Source: Lachnoclostridium sp. UBA6558
GTDB taxonomy: Bacteria; Bacillota; Clostridia; Lachnospirales; Lachnospiraceae
DNA: 26,228 nucleotides
Assembly (NCBI GenBank): GCA_002434335.1
Contig: DJJW01000004.1
Coordinates: forward strand, 86,141 to 112,368
Direction: 5' to 3'
Under the pieces are notes generated by a model. The model was not told the DNA's origin, did no database searches, and was given only the letters and a program-made list of their open reading frames with translations. A program made the translations under genes and the position numbers. This document shows positions 14,674 to 22,910 of this stretch, piece after piece; position 1 is the stretch's first letter; every line of letters starts with the position of its first letter.

Positions 14674-15669
14674 CTAAACTCTCTCTATTACTCCTAACAT
14701 ATCAGGATCTATCTCTCTGGTCATAGTATAGGAATAGTTAGAGAAATACTTGTCCCAAAACCCTCTGGCAGTTGGATTTATAGTTCCGTGGGTTACATAG
14801 ATCCGCTTTATTCCGCTTTCCCTTAACCTGCCAATGGCAAAATTCAGTAGTTCTGCTGCAATCCCTTTCCCCCGATAGGCTGTATTTACAAACACATCTC
14901 CCATTCCTGTGGACTCTCTATCCCCAATTGCAAAGGTAACATCAGAAGGTTCTGAGTCAATCATGCCGATAAATTTATCCTTATCAAAGGCTGCAAATAT
15001 TCGCATGTCATCACTGATAAAATCATCAAATCTCTTTTCAATGGGAAGGAAATAACTGCAATGGTAGAAAACCGGACTTTGTCTTAAATGATTGATCAAT
15101 TCGCGGTAAAGATTAAGCACTTCCTCTTTATAAGCCAGAAGTTCAGCTTTGGTCAATTCTTTAAATGTAATAAGTTCTGCAGAATTTATAGCAACCTCTT
15201 CCTCTGTACCTCTGATTACATCTGTTACATCCATGGCAAAGGAACTCATTATATACATCTTAAGCACCTCCAGATCATGGGCATACACGTTGACCCTCAG
15301 GCTTTCTTCATACCGTTCGCATGATGTAGCAGCTACTGCCTGAAAGAGCTTACCAATAATCTCCCCTCTGTTACTGCCACGTATTCCATACCCCCAAAGA
15401 GGTGAAGTAGCTCCTTTACCTCCGTGGTTATTTATATCAGAGAGCTCTCCAAAACGTAAGAAGCCCACTGGGTTTCCCTCCTTTAAGGCTATACAGCCAA
15501 TACCTTTTTGTATAAGCCTTTCAATTTCCTGGTACAGGAAATTATTACGCTCCAGTTCCTGTAAAGCACTGTTATAACTCCTCTCCAGCATATAATTTTC
15601 CCATGCCATATCCACTGCTGCCTGTAAATCACTTTCATTTAGCGGTCTTATTTCCAAATTGCCGTTCAT
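14674..15669 (-). CDS. Tandem-GNAT acetyltransferase
   Basis: A 331-residue protein with two GNAT-like halves. The N-terminal half (~5-145) has a degenerate core (VGFLRFGELSD, later RVNVYAHDLEVLKMYIMSSF) without a clear acetyl-CoA loop. The C-terminal half (~165-320) has an intact one: VFVNTAYRGKGIAAELL (R266-G267-K268-G269-I270-A271), followed by THGTINPTARGFWDKYF, the usual motif B. Only the C-terminal site is expected to be active; the N-terminal one probably shapes substrate or dimer contacts (inference). GGAAGGGG lies 8 nt before the ATG. A promoter at 15729-15757 and a small hairpin at 15690-15706 lie upstream. Substrate unknown. Confidence 0.82.
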   Translation of the reverse strand: MNGNLEIRPLNESDLQAAVDMAWENYMLERSYNSALQELERNNFLYQEIERLIQKGIGCIALKEGNPVGFLRFGELSDINNHGGKGATSPLWGYGIRGSNRGEIIGKLFQAVAATSCERYEESLRVNVYAHDLEVLKMYIMSSFAMDVTDVIRGTEEEVAINSAELITFKELTKAELLAYKEEVLNLYRELINHLRQSPVFYHCSYFLPIEKRFDDFISDDMRIFAAFDKDKFIGMIDSEPSDVTFAIGDRESTGMGDVFVNTAYRGKGIAAELLNFAIGRLRESGIKRIYVTHGTINPTARGFWDKYFSNYSYTMTREIDPDMLGVIERV

Positions 15670-15689
15670 CTGTATATTCCCCTTCCTGT

Positions 15690-15706
15690 AACAGATTAAA
15701 TCTGTT
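15690..15706. promoter_or_regulatory. Short perfect hairpin in the tandem-GNAT leader
   Basis: AACAGAT (15690-15696), TAA, ATCTGTT (15700-15706): a perfect 7-bp dyad with a 3-base centre. It lies between the promoter and the ribosome binding site (15678-15685) of the tandem-GNAT gene, so it could be an operator or an mRNA hairpin affecting translation. Confidence 0.4.
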
Positions 15707-15728
15707 TCTTCTTAACGCTTCATCTTCT

Positions 15729-15757
15729 ACTATAATAGGTTGCAAAAGTTGCTGTAA
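15729..15757 (-). promoter_or_regulatory. Promoter of the tandem-GNAT gene
   Basis: Read leftward: TTACAG (15752-15757), 17-bp spacer, TATAGT (15729-15734). Transcription would begin near 15722, about 53 nt before the ATG. Confidence 0.55.
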
Positions 15758-15786
15758 GAGAAAATATTAATATATTCAATCTTTAC

Positions 15787-15823
15787 AAAAAGGTTAGAAA
15801 GCCTTGGTAATAGCCTTCTAACC
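15787..15823 (-). terminator. Intrinsic terminator after the GMC oxidoreductase gene
   Basis: On the minus strand, GGTTAGAAGGC pairs with GCTTTCTAACC around a short loop (15792-15823) and is followed by TTTTT (15787-15791). It lies 22 nt beyond the GMC stop codon and separates that operon from the tandem-GNAT gene. Confidence 0.9.
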
Positions 15824-15844
15824 TGTCTGGGTTTAAATTATTTA

Positions 15845-17542
15845 TCAGCTGAAATACTTTTCCGCTATCTTTTCTGCCGTACGGGTTGCCATTGTTTGAT
15901 TGGTTAGTGTTGGATTAGGACCACCAAGACCGTTAAATAATACACTATTGTCTGCTATGTACAATCGATTAACCTGCTTTGCTTCGCAGTTGGTATCTGT
16001 TACATATCCGATTCTCATGGTACTGATAATATGAAGAAATACCCCAGGAGACCAGTTAGAACGAATTACTGTTCTTGCGCCGGCTTTTCTTAAGATATCG
16101 GCTGCAATTTTCGCAAGGGTATTACGTTTCATGGCATCTCTTGCACTGGGTGAGTAATTGATGACCGGAATATAACCATTCTCATCCTTTAGGAAAGGAT
16201 CCAGTGTTACACTGTTACTCTGTCTGACTTCATCATCTGTAAATATTAACAGGCTCAATGTCCTCTTATATTCTCTCATAAATGTTTTTAACTGTTCACC
16301 GACAATATTCCCTTCATAATCCCACGGCACATCTTCACTTCTAAGGTTCTGCCCACGAAAACCTTGATTACTGCTGCCATATACCATAGAAGCATAGAGT
16401 CCGGGACTGGTTCCATAGACCTCTATTACACCATATCCGGGATAATCGAAACGGGCAGCAGCGTTCTGCCCTACAAAGGGTTTAATATCTGAAACACCAA
16501 GAATATTCATTAAGGTCTCTTCTTCGAATATACCGGATACATTGTCAAACCAGTGGTTAATTAAACCACGTCCAACCCAGGGATTCTCGGGAAGCTCGGA
16601 ATTCATCCAAAGACGGGGAGTTTCAATACCACCAGCACTCATTACAACTACTTTTGCACTAAGCTCTCCGGTTTCACCTGTCCAGGTGTCTCTGAACTTA
16701 ACTCCCATAGCCTGTAATCCCTCTGGACCCTGTTCCGTAAGAATCCGCGTAACAAAGGTATTCGGACGGATTTCAACGTTTCCGGACCGTAGTGCCCGAG
16801 GTACATAACTAACCAGCGTAGAGCGTTTTGCAACACTATCTACAGAAGGCCCTGTGGCACATCCATTTACACAATGTCCTTTTAAAGTACAACCCACACT
16901 TTGATTATTAAGGAAATCAAATTCTGGATCATTTATTCTGGGGTTAGGGGATAAGATCGCATTGGGTTGGAGGCGATAACCCGGTTCTGATATATTCTGG
17001 ATGGTAATAGGCTTGTATCCTGCATTTTTAAAACAATAAAAAAATAATTCTTCTTTCGCTGTCATCGCACCGGTACCAACGGGTAAGGTTGCCTCCACTT
17101 TCTCATAATAAGGAACTAATTCATCATAAGAGATGGGCCAGATATTATTGACTGATTGTGGGTAAGCCCTGGGGCAGTTGGCATAGTAATGCAGAGTACT
17201 GCCACCAATTCCTGCATTCTGCCAGATATAACCTCCCTGTATGATTTTTCGAAACCATGGTGGCTTCTCTCTGTCGGCAGGCCCCCACCTGAATTTTCCC
17301 GTTACATAATCATTCATATCATCTTCCAGTAAAGTAAAATTCTTTCGCAGCAGCTCAATGCTTAAATCATCATAGGAAGAACTGCTGACGGCTCCTCTGT
17401 CGGTATTTGGTTCAGGCCATTTACTGTTACCATACCAGGGGCCTGCATCCAAGACAAGAACTTTTAACCCCTTTTCTCCCAGCTCTTTGGCGGCAACCCC
17501 TCCTCCTCCTCCGGAGCCAATAATTATGATATCTGCATCCAT
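15845..17542 (-). CDS. GMC family FAD-dependent oxidoreductase
   Basis: A 565-residue flavoprotein with no signal peptide. The FAD dinucleotide fold begins at once: IIIIGSGGGGGVAAKEL (5-21). Next come GGIGGSTLHYY-type flavin contacts (~111-120) and a Cys motif C218-x5-C224-x3-C228-ATG, as in gluconate-dehydrogenase-like enzymes. The C-terminal GMC domain has H504 in HIISTMRIG and N543 in GGPNPTLT, matching the His/Asn pair of this family. HxxGT is changed to HIIST. It oxidises an alcohol or sugar of unknown identity. AAAGGAG is 8 nt before the ATG. The small-subunit gene lies 38 nt upstream in the same operon, and a strong terminator follows. Such enzymes usually work with an electron acceptor chain, unusual for an anaerobe. 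Confidence 0.88.
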   Translation of the reverse strand: MDADIIIIGSGGGGGVAAKELGEKGLKVLVLDAGPWYGNSKWPEPNTDRGAVSSSSYDDLSIELLRKNFTLLEDDMNDYVTGKFRWGPADREKPPWFRKIIQGGYIWQNAGIGGSTLHYYANCPRAYPQSVNNIWPISYDELVPYYEKVEATLPVGTGAMTAKEELFFYCFKNAGYKPITIQNISEPGYRLQPNAILSPNPRINDPEFDFLNNQSVGCTLKGHCVNGCATGPSVDSVAKRSTLVSYVPRALRSGNVEIRPNTFVTRILTEQGPEGLQAMGVKFRDTWTGETGELSAKVVVMSAGGIETPRLWMNSELPENPWVGRGLINHWFDNVSGIFEEETLMNILGVSDIKPFVGQNAAARFDYPGYGVIEVYGTSPGLYASMVYGSSNQGFRGQNLRSEDVPWDYEGNIVGEQLKTFMREYKRTLSLLIFTDDEVRQSNSVTLDPFLKDENGYIPVINYSPSARDAMKRNTLAKIAADILRKAGARTVIRSNWSPGVFLHIISTMRIGYVTDTNCEAKQVNRLYIADNSVLFNGLGGPNPTLTNQTMATRTAEKIAEKYFS

Positions 17543-17580
17543 CCATGTATCTCCTTTAAGTCTTTTTGATCAATCTCTAT

Positions 17581-18192
17581 TTATTCTATATTAAAATAAA
17601 TACTCTCTGAGGACCTTAATGCATGATACCCATAGGAAGGTCCCGGATAATCAATCTGCTCCCAACTAATGGGGCGGTATTGAAGCACCCTCTCCGACGG
17701 CGGATAAAGCCTGGTGCTGCCATATCCTGACCATTCTGAATAAAACCCCATCATAGGAAACCGAATCAGCATACTGTATATATTCATGAGCATATCCGCA
17801 CTGTCTGATAGAATCGGAGGGATATTTTCAGGTGACTGGGCATATTCCCGAATAAATCCAAGTGCGTCCAGACGCAGTTCCTCAGGTGCTTCAAAGAAAC
17901 GATACCGCTGATTGTATTCGCTGTCTTCCTCAATGCCTCTAAGGTAAACTACCGTATCCAGTATGTCCACCGCAAAAGCTGCCAGCGGAAAATACTGATT
18001 CTGTAGAGTCAGTACCATATATTCATCAACATATTCATCTAAACCACCATAATATTGAATCATGCCAAACTCTCTCGCAAGCTCTGGTGAACGAGGTATA
18101 ATGACATCAACCAATGCCTGCATTGTCATTACAACTACGTCAAGGTTTTTATCTTCAATCATTTGATTCTGATCATAGAATGTCCAGTACAA
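17581..18192 (-). CDS. Gluconate 2-dehydrogenase subunit 3-like partner of the GMC enzyme
   Basis: A 203-residue protein. Its N-terminal part, MQALVDVIIPRSPELAREFG followed by YYGGLDEYVDEYM, fits the pattern of gluconate 2-dehydrogenase subunit 3 (PF13618-like: IIP, then a helix ending in Y/F-x-D). The C-terminus (MGFYSEWSGYG, ISWEQIDYPGPSYGYHALR) is of a type seen with Firmicute GMC partners. Subunit 3 proteins normally carry a Tat signal; this one has none, so the complex is probably cytoplasmic (inference). The start is TTG at 18192, 9 nt after AGGAG; the ATG just upstream is out of frame. It is the first gene of the two-gene operon with the GMC enzyme. Confidence 0.75.
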   Translation of the reverse strand: MYWTFYDQNQMIEDKNLDVVVMTMQALVDVIIPRSPELAREFGMIQYYGGLDEYVDEYMVLTLQNQYFPLAAFAVDILDTVVYLRGIEEDSEYNQRYRFFEAPEELRLDALGFIREYAQSPENIPPILSDSADMLMNIYSMLIRFPMMGFYSEWSGYGSTRLYPPSERVLQYRPISWEQIDYPGPSYGYHALRSSESIYFNIE

Positions 18193-18263
18193 AGCATCAA
18201 ACTCCTAACAATACCTATTTGATATCATTATATTTTTTATTATTCTGATTATTACAAATAAAA

Positions 18264-18305
18264 TGATAAAGTCCACTGAACAGGCATGGTCAGTGGACTT
18301 TATCA
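18264..18305 (-). terminator. Strong hairpin, likely terminator
   Basis: TGATAAAGTCCACTGA (18264-18279) and TCAGTGGACTTTATCA (18290-18305) are perfect 16-bp complements around a 10-base loop. On the minus strand it is followed by ATTTTATTTG, a T-rich tail, so it probably stops leftward transcripts coming from the GNAT gene or the PfpI remnant before the GMC operon. Confidence 0.7.
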
Positions 18306-18463
18306 ATCATAATATAATATTTTCTTCATTCTATTGGTTAAGTTTCATAATCCTAATTTCGTGTCGTCAGATAGATTAAACCTGTAGATTCACTCCTGTC
18401 TGGGACTTCTAACTTCATACTTCCATGTTGCCAGGACTGCACCTCCTTCTGGAGGCTTATAAA

Positions 18464-18598
18464 TCACCTTGCAAATGAATCTTCCTCTTTATCTTCCTGC
18501 CAGGTATACTCTATTCTGTCTGCAATTTCTCTTGCAGCCTCAATTCCAAAGATATCCAGTGTATCAAAATCTTCAAATAAGATAATATTTATGATCAA
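18464..18598 (-). pseudogene. Internally deleted DJ-1/PfpI family gene
   Basis: A leftward frame of 44 residues starts at TTG 18598, 6 nt after AGGAG. The first 17 residues (IINIILFEDFDTLDIFG) are the standard N-terminus of DJ-1/PfpI proteins. The rest (EAAREIADRIEYTWQEDKEEDSFAR) is their standard C-terminal helix and ending. About 140-150 middle residues, including the nucleophile-elbow Cys, are missing, and the join is in frame. The product could be made as a short peptide but cannot be a working DJ-1 protein. It lies 46 nt after the GNAT stop, reading the same way. Confidence 0.75.
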
Positions 18599-18643
18599 AT
18601 GTATCTCCTACCTTTCTCAAGCCAGGACCCCTTGGGCTTAAGA

Positions 18644-19429
18644 CTAAAATTCTATTTGGAACACTCTATTCATCTCGGCAACCTGTCCTGTACTTTTTGC
18701 TGTCATCTCAACCCAGGCAGGTCGAAAACCACTCTTTATGGCATTTCGCACTGACCGTATGTTACACCAGGCAGCACAATAAAATGGTACCTTGCCACGT
18801 TCTAATACTTCCACTGCCAGACGGCTTGTCAGAGCTGCTGCTATCCCCTGCCTTCTGTATTCCGGCAATACATCAATTCCAATCTGCCACATAGTATCGC
18901 AATCTGCCGAACAGCCTGCCAGACCAATGATCTTATCACCTTCATAAGCCGCAACCCCTAATACATCCAGTGTTTTTCTGGCTTCACACAAAGCATTGCT
19001 CCATTCTTCTTTATACAGGTCTGTGAAATCCTCTCCCGTCAGAACCTTTAGCGGATACTTACAGGGTAATGCCTTTAGCACCTTAAGATCCGGAAGAAAA
19101 TACTCTGCCATATGACAGATTCTCATATCCCTTTTCTGGAGTTCATCATTTAAGACATGCATATTGGGTGTTTCGAAACAGTGTTCCGTGGGATACTTCT
19201 CTATATATGCCTTAACAACCTCCTCAATTTCTTTGTTTATGGAGGCTACAATGTTATTGCCATAAGATATTAAATTACAATAAAGGGGGAGTTTTAAATA
19301 TTTTCTGGCAGCTGTATTATTCTGCGAGTAGACTATTTTATTCTCTTTTTGTGCAAAATCCTCCGGTGAACAGTTCGCATCAATTGCAGACTGCTCCATG
19401 GCTATTCTGAGTATTTCCTGATTTGTCAT
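18644..19429 (-). CDS. GNAT family N-acetyltransferase
   Basis: A 261-residue protein with a ~135-residue N-terminal extension of unknown function and a C-terminal GNAT domain. Motif A is IGIDVLPEYRRQGIAAAL, with R192-R193-Q194-G195-I196-A197 for acetyl-CoA. A WCNIRSVRNAIKSGFRP stretch serves as motif B. The N-terminal part (TNQEILRIAMEQSAIDANCSPEDF) is shared with a clostridial GNAT subgroup. A TTG 60 nt upstream in frame (19489) was rejected: it overlaps a microprotein gene in another frame that ends 7 nt before the ATG at 19429. Translation of this gene is probably coupled to that microprotein. Substrate unknown. Confidence 0.82.
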   Translation of the reverse strand: MTNQEILRIAMEQSAIDANCSPEDFAQKENKIVYSQNNTAARKYLKLPLYCNLISYGNNIVASINKEIEEVVKAYIEKYPTEHCFETPNMHVLNDELQKRDMRICHMAEYFLPDLKVLKALPCKYPLKVLTGEDFTDLYKEEWSNALCEARKTLDVLGVAAYEGDKIIGLAGCSADCDTMWQIGIDVLPEYRRQGIAAALTSRLAVEVLERGKVPFYCAAWCNIRSVRNAIKSGFRPAWVEMTAKSTGQVAEMNRVFQIEF

Positions 19430-19436
19430 AGGGCTC

Positions 19437-19589
19437 TTATCCTTGCCTTTCTTTTGTATCTGAACTTTTACTGTAGAGAGTACAGACAATAATCTGTGGT
19501 CTGTTAAAGATCCTGAGAGAGCACAGGATCAGCAGAAGTATTGCCAACATTGATAATCTATATTTTCGGAATAATTTTCTGGTTACCAT
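19437..19589 (-). CDS. Predicted 50-residue single-pass membrane microprotein
   Basis: A short gene in a frame different from the GNAT it precedes. GGGAGAGG lies 9 nt before the ATG at 19589. The product has a basic N-terminus (VTRKLFRKYR), one hydrophobic helix (LSMLAILLLILCSLRIF, ~12-28) and a polar tail (SKSSDTKERQG). It thus has the 'positive-inside' layout of a membrane microprotein with its N-terminus in the cytoplasm. The stop is 7 nt before the GNAT ATG, so the two are likely coupled. No homologue is recognised. It follows sbcC by 63 nt with no terminator between them, so it may belong to the sbcDC transcript. Chance cannot be excluded for an ORF of this size, but site, spacing and composition all agree. 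Confidence 0.5.
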   Translation of the reverse strand: MVTRKLFRKYRLSMLAILLLILCSLRIFNRPQIIVCTLYSKSSDTKERQG

Positions 19590-19652
19590 TCTTTTGACCC
19601 TCTCCCTTCTGAGCTTTTCCTGTCAGATTTTATTTTACATGCACAACTGCTG

Positions 19653-22600
19653 CTATACTGCCACGCGAATACTGCTGCCTACACTGCTCTTTTGTATGAT
19701 TATCTGCCTGTCAATCCGCTCCTTTAATTCGCTGACATGGGATATAATGCCTACCAGACGGTCGCCCTGAGTTAATCCAGTCAGTGTTTGCAAAGCATGA
19801 TCAAGGGATTCACCATCCAGAGCGCCAAAACCTTCATCAATAAACAGTGTATCTATTTCCACTCCTCCCGCATGACCTTGTATCACGTCAGACAGCCCTA
19901 AGGCCAAACTCAGGGAAGCCTTAAAGGCTTCTCCTCCGGAAAGAGATTTAACCGACCTGGTTCTGCCGGTATAATAATCCAGTACATTAATCTCAAGACC
20001 AGTCTGAGAACGCAGATCCAGGGGTTCTTCCCGGCGCAGCAGCTCATATCGTCCATTGGTCATAATCTTAAGACGTTTGTTTGCTTCCAGTAATATCTGA
20101 TGAAAGTAAGTAGCCTGAATATACTGTTCAAATGCCAGCTTTTGCTTTCCTGCGAGTTCACCGTTGGCAGTCCTAGACAGAAGGGATAGCTGCAGATAAT
20201 CCTTTTGAAGGGTTTCAGACTCGGTTATGGCTTTTTGCAGTGCATTCTCTGTATTTATATTACTGCCAAGTCTTGAGATGATGTCCTGTATGGCTGTTTC
20301 CTTCTCAGCAATCTGGGCTTCGATATCAGCTTTTCTTTCTTCCAGATGCGTCATATCAGTTATCTGCTTACCCTCTGTTTCCCGAAGCAGTCTTTCAATG
20401 TCTTTCTCCGTGTTCTTTAATCTATCCTGATACTCTTCCACTTTGTTCCTTAACTCTTTTATCTGTACTTCTGTTATAAGATAATACCTATAGTTATCGA
20501 AATCTGCAAACTCACAGTCTGCCAATTTCTCCATAAGTGCTTTTTCGGCTTGCCTTAAAGTCTCTGTTTCTTCTTTCAGTCTTGTCTTCATTTCCTTTTC
20601 CAGTGTATGAAGGCCTTCTGTTTCCTTTTGGAGTAGATGATAGGATTCTTCTGCTTTTTTATAGGTTTCTTTTAATAGGAGGAGTTTTTCCGACCAGAGC
20701 AATAGCGCAGTTTCTGCTTTCTCTTTATCGGAATACTCCAGTGTTGACTTTAAGGCATTATATTCTCCGGTTTTTGAAGAAAGCACAGTAAGATTATTAC
20801 TGTATAACTGGTTATTTGCTTTCAGGGTCTGCTCATTTTCTTCAAGAGCCTTTTCTGAACGGTGAAGCATGTCCTTACAGGTTGTTTTTCTTATAATCTT
20901 ACTTTCAAGCTTCTGGTATTCCGTACTTGTATTATTTAATTCTTGTCTCTGTTTATCAAGTGTATCAGTGATTCTAAGGTTGACTGCACTGATATCGCCT
21001 TTCTTAAAGACTTCCGAAATATCCTCAAAGTACTTCTTTGCTTCGCTAAGGAACTGCTCTGTTGCAAGTCTGACTTCTGTCTGTTTGGCTGCAGCAGACT
21101 GACTCATTTCCTGCATACTCTGCCTGGCTGCTTCACTCTTCTCGCGAAATTCTTTCAATTCTTCTTCACTAGGGGCATCTTCTGCCGTTACCGCCTTTCT
21201 GGGATGTTTTAAGGAACCGCACACCGGACAGGGCGTCCCTTCTACCAGACCTCTTGCAAGGATTCCGGCTTGCTCACGAAAGAAGGCTCTTTCTTTTTCC
21301 GTAAAGAGCTCGTGTGCTGCCTCATATTCTGTGTCCGCTTTCCCAAATGCCTCCTGGAGGTTTAAAAGCATCTGGTGCTGAATCGTGATATTACCAAGGG
21401 ATTTTTGAATAGTAAGAAGATTTTTCATTTCAGCTTCTATATTTTTTAATTTCTGCTCACATACTGCTAATCTGACCTCAATATCCTCCAGGGACCCTAA
21501 CTCCTCTGTTAATAAACCTATTTGTTCTTTAAGCTTTTGCAGTTTCTCTTCTATTAATTTATTGTCATTTATTATATTATCATTGATAGAGGTTAAATCC
21601 CGTATCTCTTCGGTAAGGCTTTCTGCAATATCATATTGAGGAAGCAGTTTTTTCAAGTGGTCAATAGATGATACCAGTTCTTCCCTCTCAGCTTCTTTCC
21701 CTGTTTCCACATTATATACTTCTTCTGCAGAAGTCAGAGCATTATTTTTATCTGCCAGTTCTTTCTCCAGATTTGATATATTTTCTGTGAGCTTTTTTAC
21801 AGCCTCTTTTTCCTTTTGGTAATTGGTTTCATAGGGATAGATTGTATAAAGAGCCTTTTCAGCCTGTTGGAGCTTTAACTTTCTTTCTTTATGAAGTGGT
21901 AACTCTTCCTGTAATTCTTCTTTTTTTGCTCTTGTTCCTTCCAGTTCCTTAAAAAGCTGATTGCTGTAAGATGCTTCTGTAATCACTTTAATCTGTTCTG
22001 CCTGCCGGTTTTGCAGTTCTTTGGATTCCTGCTGCAAAGAAGCAAGCTCTTCTCTTTCTCTTATAATTAGTGTTTCCAGTTCACCCCTGATCTCTGCTGC
22101 ATTATGTATGGAGGCCTTTTCTTTCAGAACAGAAAGAGTTTTTTCCTCTTCATTTTCAGGCAGTATGATTCCGCCAATATACTGCAGGATGCTCTGTTCT
22201 ATACTGCTGCATTTATTTCTAGCCTCTCTCTCCTTGTCTTTTAGTGAACGCTGCAGTGATTGATATAATTCTGTATTAAATACCCGTCTGAAGATTTCTC
22301 CCCTCTCCTTACTGTCTGCCAGGAGTAACTGCAGAAATTCTCCCTGGGCAATCATTGCGATCTGTTTATACTGTCTATAGGTTATACCGAGCAAATCTGA
22401 GACCTTACCTGTTACTTCTTTATACCCCGTTATCACATCGCCTCCCGGCAATGTCAATACAGCATCAGCAAACTCTGTGGTAATACCTTCACCGTTTTTC
22501 TTCGGTCTTTCATACCTGGGGTTTCTCTGTAGGGAATACTCTTTACCTTTATGCAGAAAGTTAAGTGATACATAAGTTTTAACAGCAGGCTGTGCAAAAT

Positions 22601-22805
22601 CACTTCTCATGGTATCAACTGTTCGTATGGAACCACTTGCCTCGCCAAAGAGTGCAAAAGCAATGGCATCAAAAATGGTAGTTTTTCCTGCTCCCGTATC
22701 TCCGGTTATCAAAAAAATACCCTGACTTCCAAGTCGTGTAAGGTCAAGGTCCACTTTATCTGCATAAGGACCAAAGGCACTCATTTCTATTTTTAATGGT
22801 TTCAT
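19653..22805 (-). CDS. Nuclease SbcCD subunit C (SMC-like ATPase)
   Basis: A 1050-residue SMC/Rad50-like ATPase that, with SbcD, opens DNA hairpins and trims protein-blocked double-strand ends. Walker A is GDTGAGKT (35-42); the Q-loop region around IAQGEF (~152-157). Two long coiled-coil arms (~190-500 and ~560-890) flank the zinc hook C526-P-V-C529-G. The C-terminal ATPase half has the signature LSGGE (955-959) and Walker B TLFIDEGFGALD (986-997), and ends with a conserved SHVSEL-ERI segment. Length is typical. CAGGAG is 6 nt before the ATG. sbcD lies 105 nt upstream in the same operon. Confidence 0.97.
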   Translation of the reverse strand: MKPLKIEMSAFGPYADKVDLDLTRLGSQGIFLITGDTGAGKTTIFDAIAFALFGEASGSIRTVDTMRSDFAQPAVKTYVSLNFLHKGKEYSLQRNPRYERPKKNGEGITTEFADAVLTLPGGDVITGYKEVTGKVSDLLGITYRQYKQIAMIAQGEFLQLLLADSKERGEIFRRVFNTELYQSLQRSLKDKEREARNKCSSIEQSILQYIGGIILPENEEEKTLSVLKEKASIHNAAEIRGELETLIIREREELASLQQESKELQNRQAEQIKVITEASYSNQLFKELEGTRAKKEELQEELPLHKERKLKLQQAEKALYTIYPYETNYQKEKEAVKKLTENISNLEKELADKNNALTSAEEVYNVETGKEAEREELVSSIDHLKKLLPQYDIAESLTEEIRDLTSINDNIINDNKLIEEKLQKLKEQIGLLTEELGSLEDIEVRLAVCEQKLKNIEAEMKNLLTIQKSLGNITIQHQMLLNLQEAFGKADTEYEAAHELFTEKERAFFREQAGILARGLVEGTPCPVCGSLKHPRKAVTAEDAPSEEELKEFREKSEAARQSMQEMSQSAAAKQTEVRLATEQFLSEAKKYFEDISEVFKKGDISAVNLRITDTLDKQRQELNNTSTEYQKLESKIIRKTTCKDMLHRSEKALEENEQTLKANNQLYSNNLTVLSSKTGEYNALKSTLEYSDKEKAETALLLWSEKLLLLKETYKKAEESYHLLQKETEGLHTLEKEMKTRLKEETETLRQAEKALMEKLADCEFADFDNYRYYLITEVQIKELRNKVEEYQDRLKNTEKDIERLLRETEGKQITDMTHLEERKADIEAQIAEKETAIQDIISRLGSNINTENALQKAITESETLQKDYLQLSLLSRTANGELAGKQKLAFEQYIQATYFHQILLEANKRLKIMTNGRYELLRREEPLDLRSQTGLEINVLDYYTGRTRSVKSLSGGEAFKASLSLALGLSDVIQGHAGGVEIDTLFIDEGFGALDGESLDHALQTLTGLTQGDRLVGIISHVSELKERIDRQIIIQKSSVGSSIRVAV

Positions 22806-22910
22806 GTCTGACTCCTGTCTGTGTTAAGATACACGTACAATTAAGAAAAGTTGAATACTGCTGGCACTGAGCCCCTGCTCCATTATGCGTGAGAAAGGGA
22901 CGGCACAGTA

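Larger units (their letters stand above)
18193..18643. other. Intergenic region with a strong hairpin and a gene remnant
   Basis: This 451-bp gap holds the 16-bp-arm hairpin at 18264-18305, an internally deleted DJ-1/PfpI remnant (18464-18598) and a GCCTCC/GGAGGT-type small hairpin just after it (~18442-18456). Short leftward frames between 18353 and 18463 read protein-like but are too short to call. The A+T-rich stretch before 18192 (a TATAAT-like box near 18223) is the likely promoter area of the small-subunit gene, without a clear -35. Confidence 0.5.

Noticed and set aside
18353..18418. 21-codon leftward frame (MKLEVPDRSES...)
   Set aside because: Reads protein-like but is very short, has poorly spaced GGAGG upstream, and no family; perhaps another fragment of decayed coding DNA.
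19509..19530. GATCCTG/CAGGATC hairpin followed by TTTAAC on the minus strand
   Set aside because: First taken for the sbcC terminator, but it lies inside the 50-residue microprotein gene and has no T-run.
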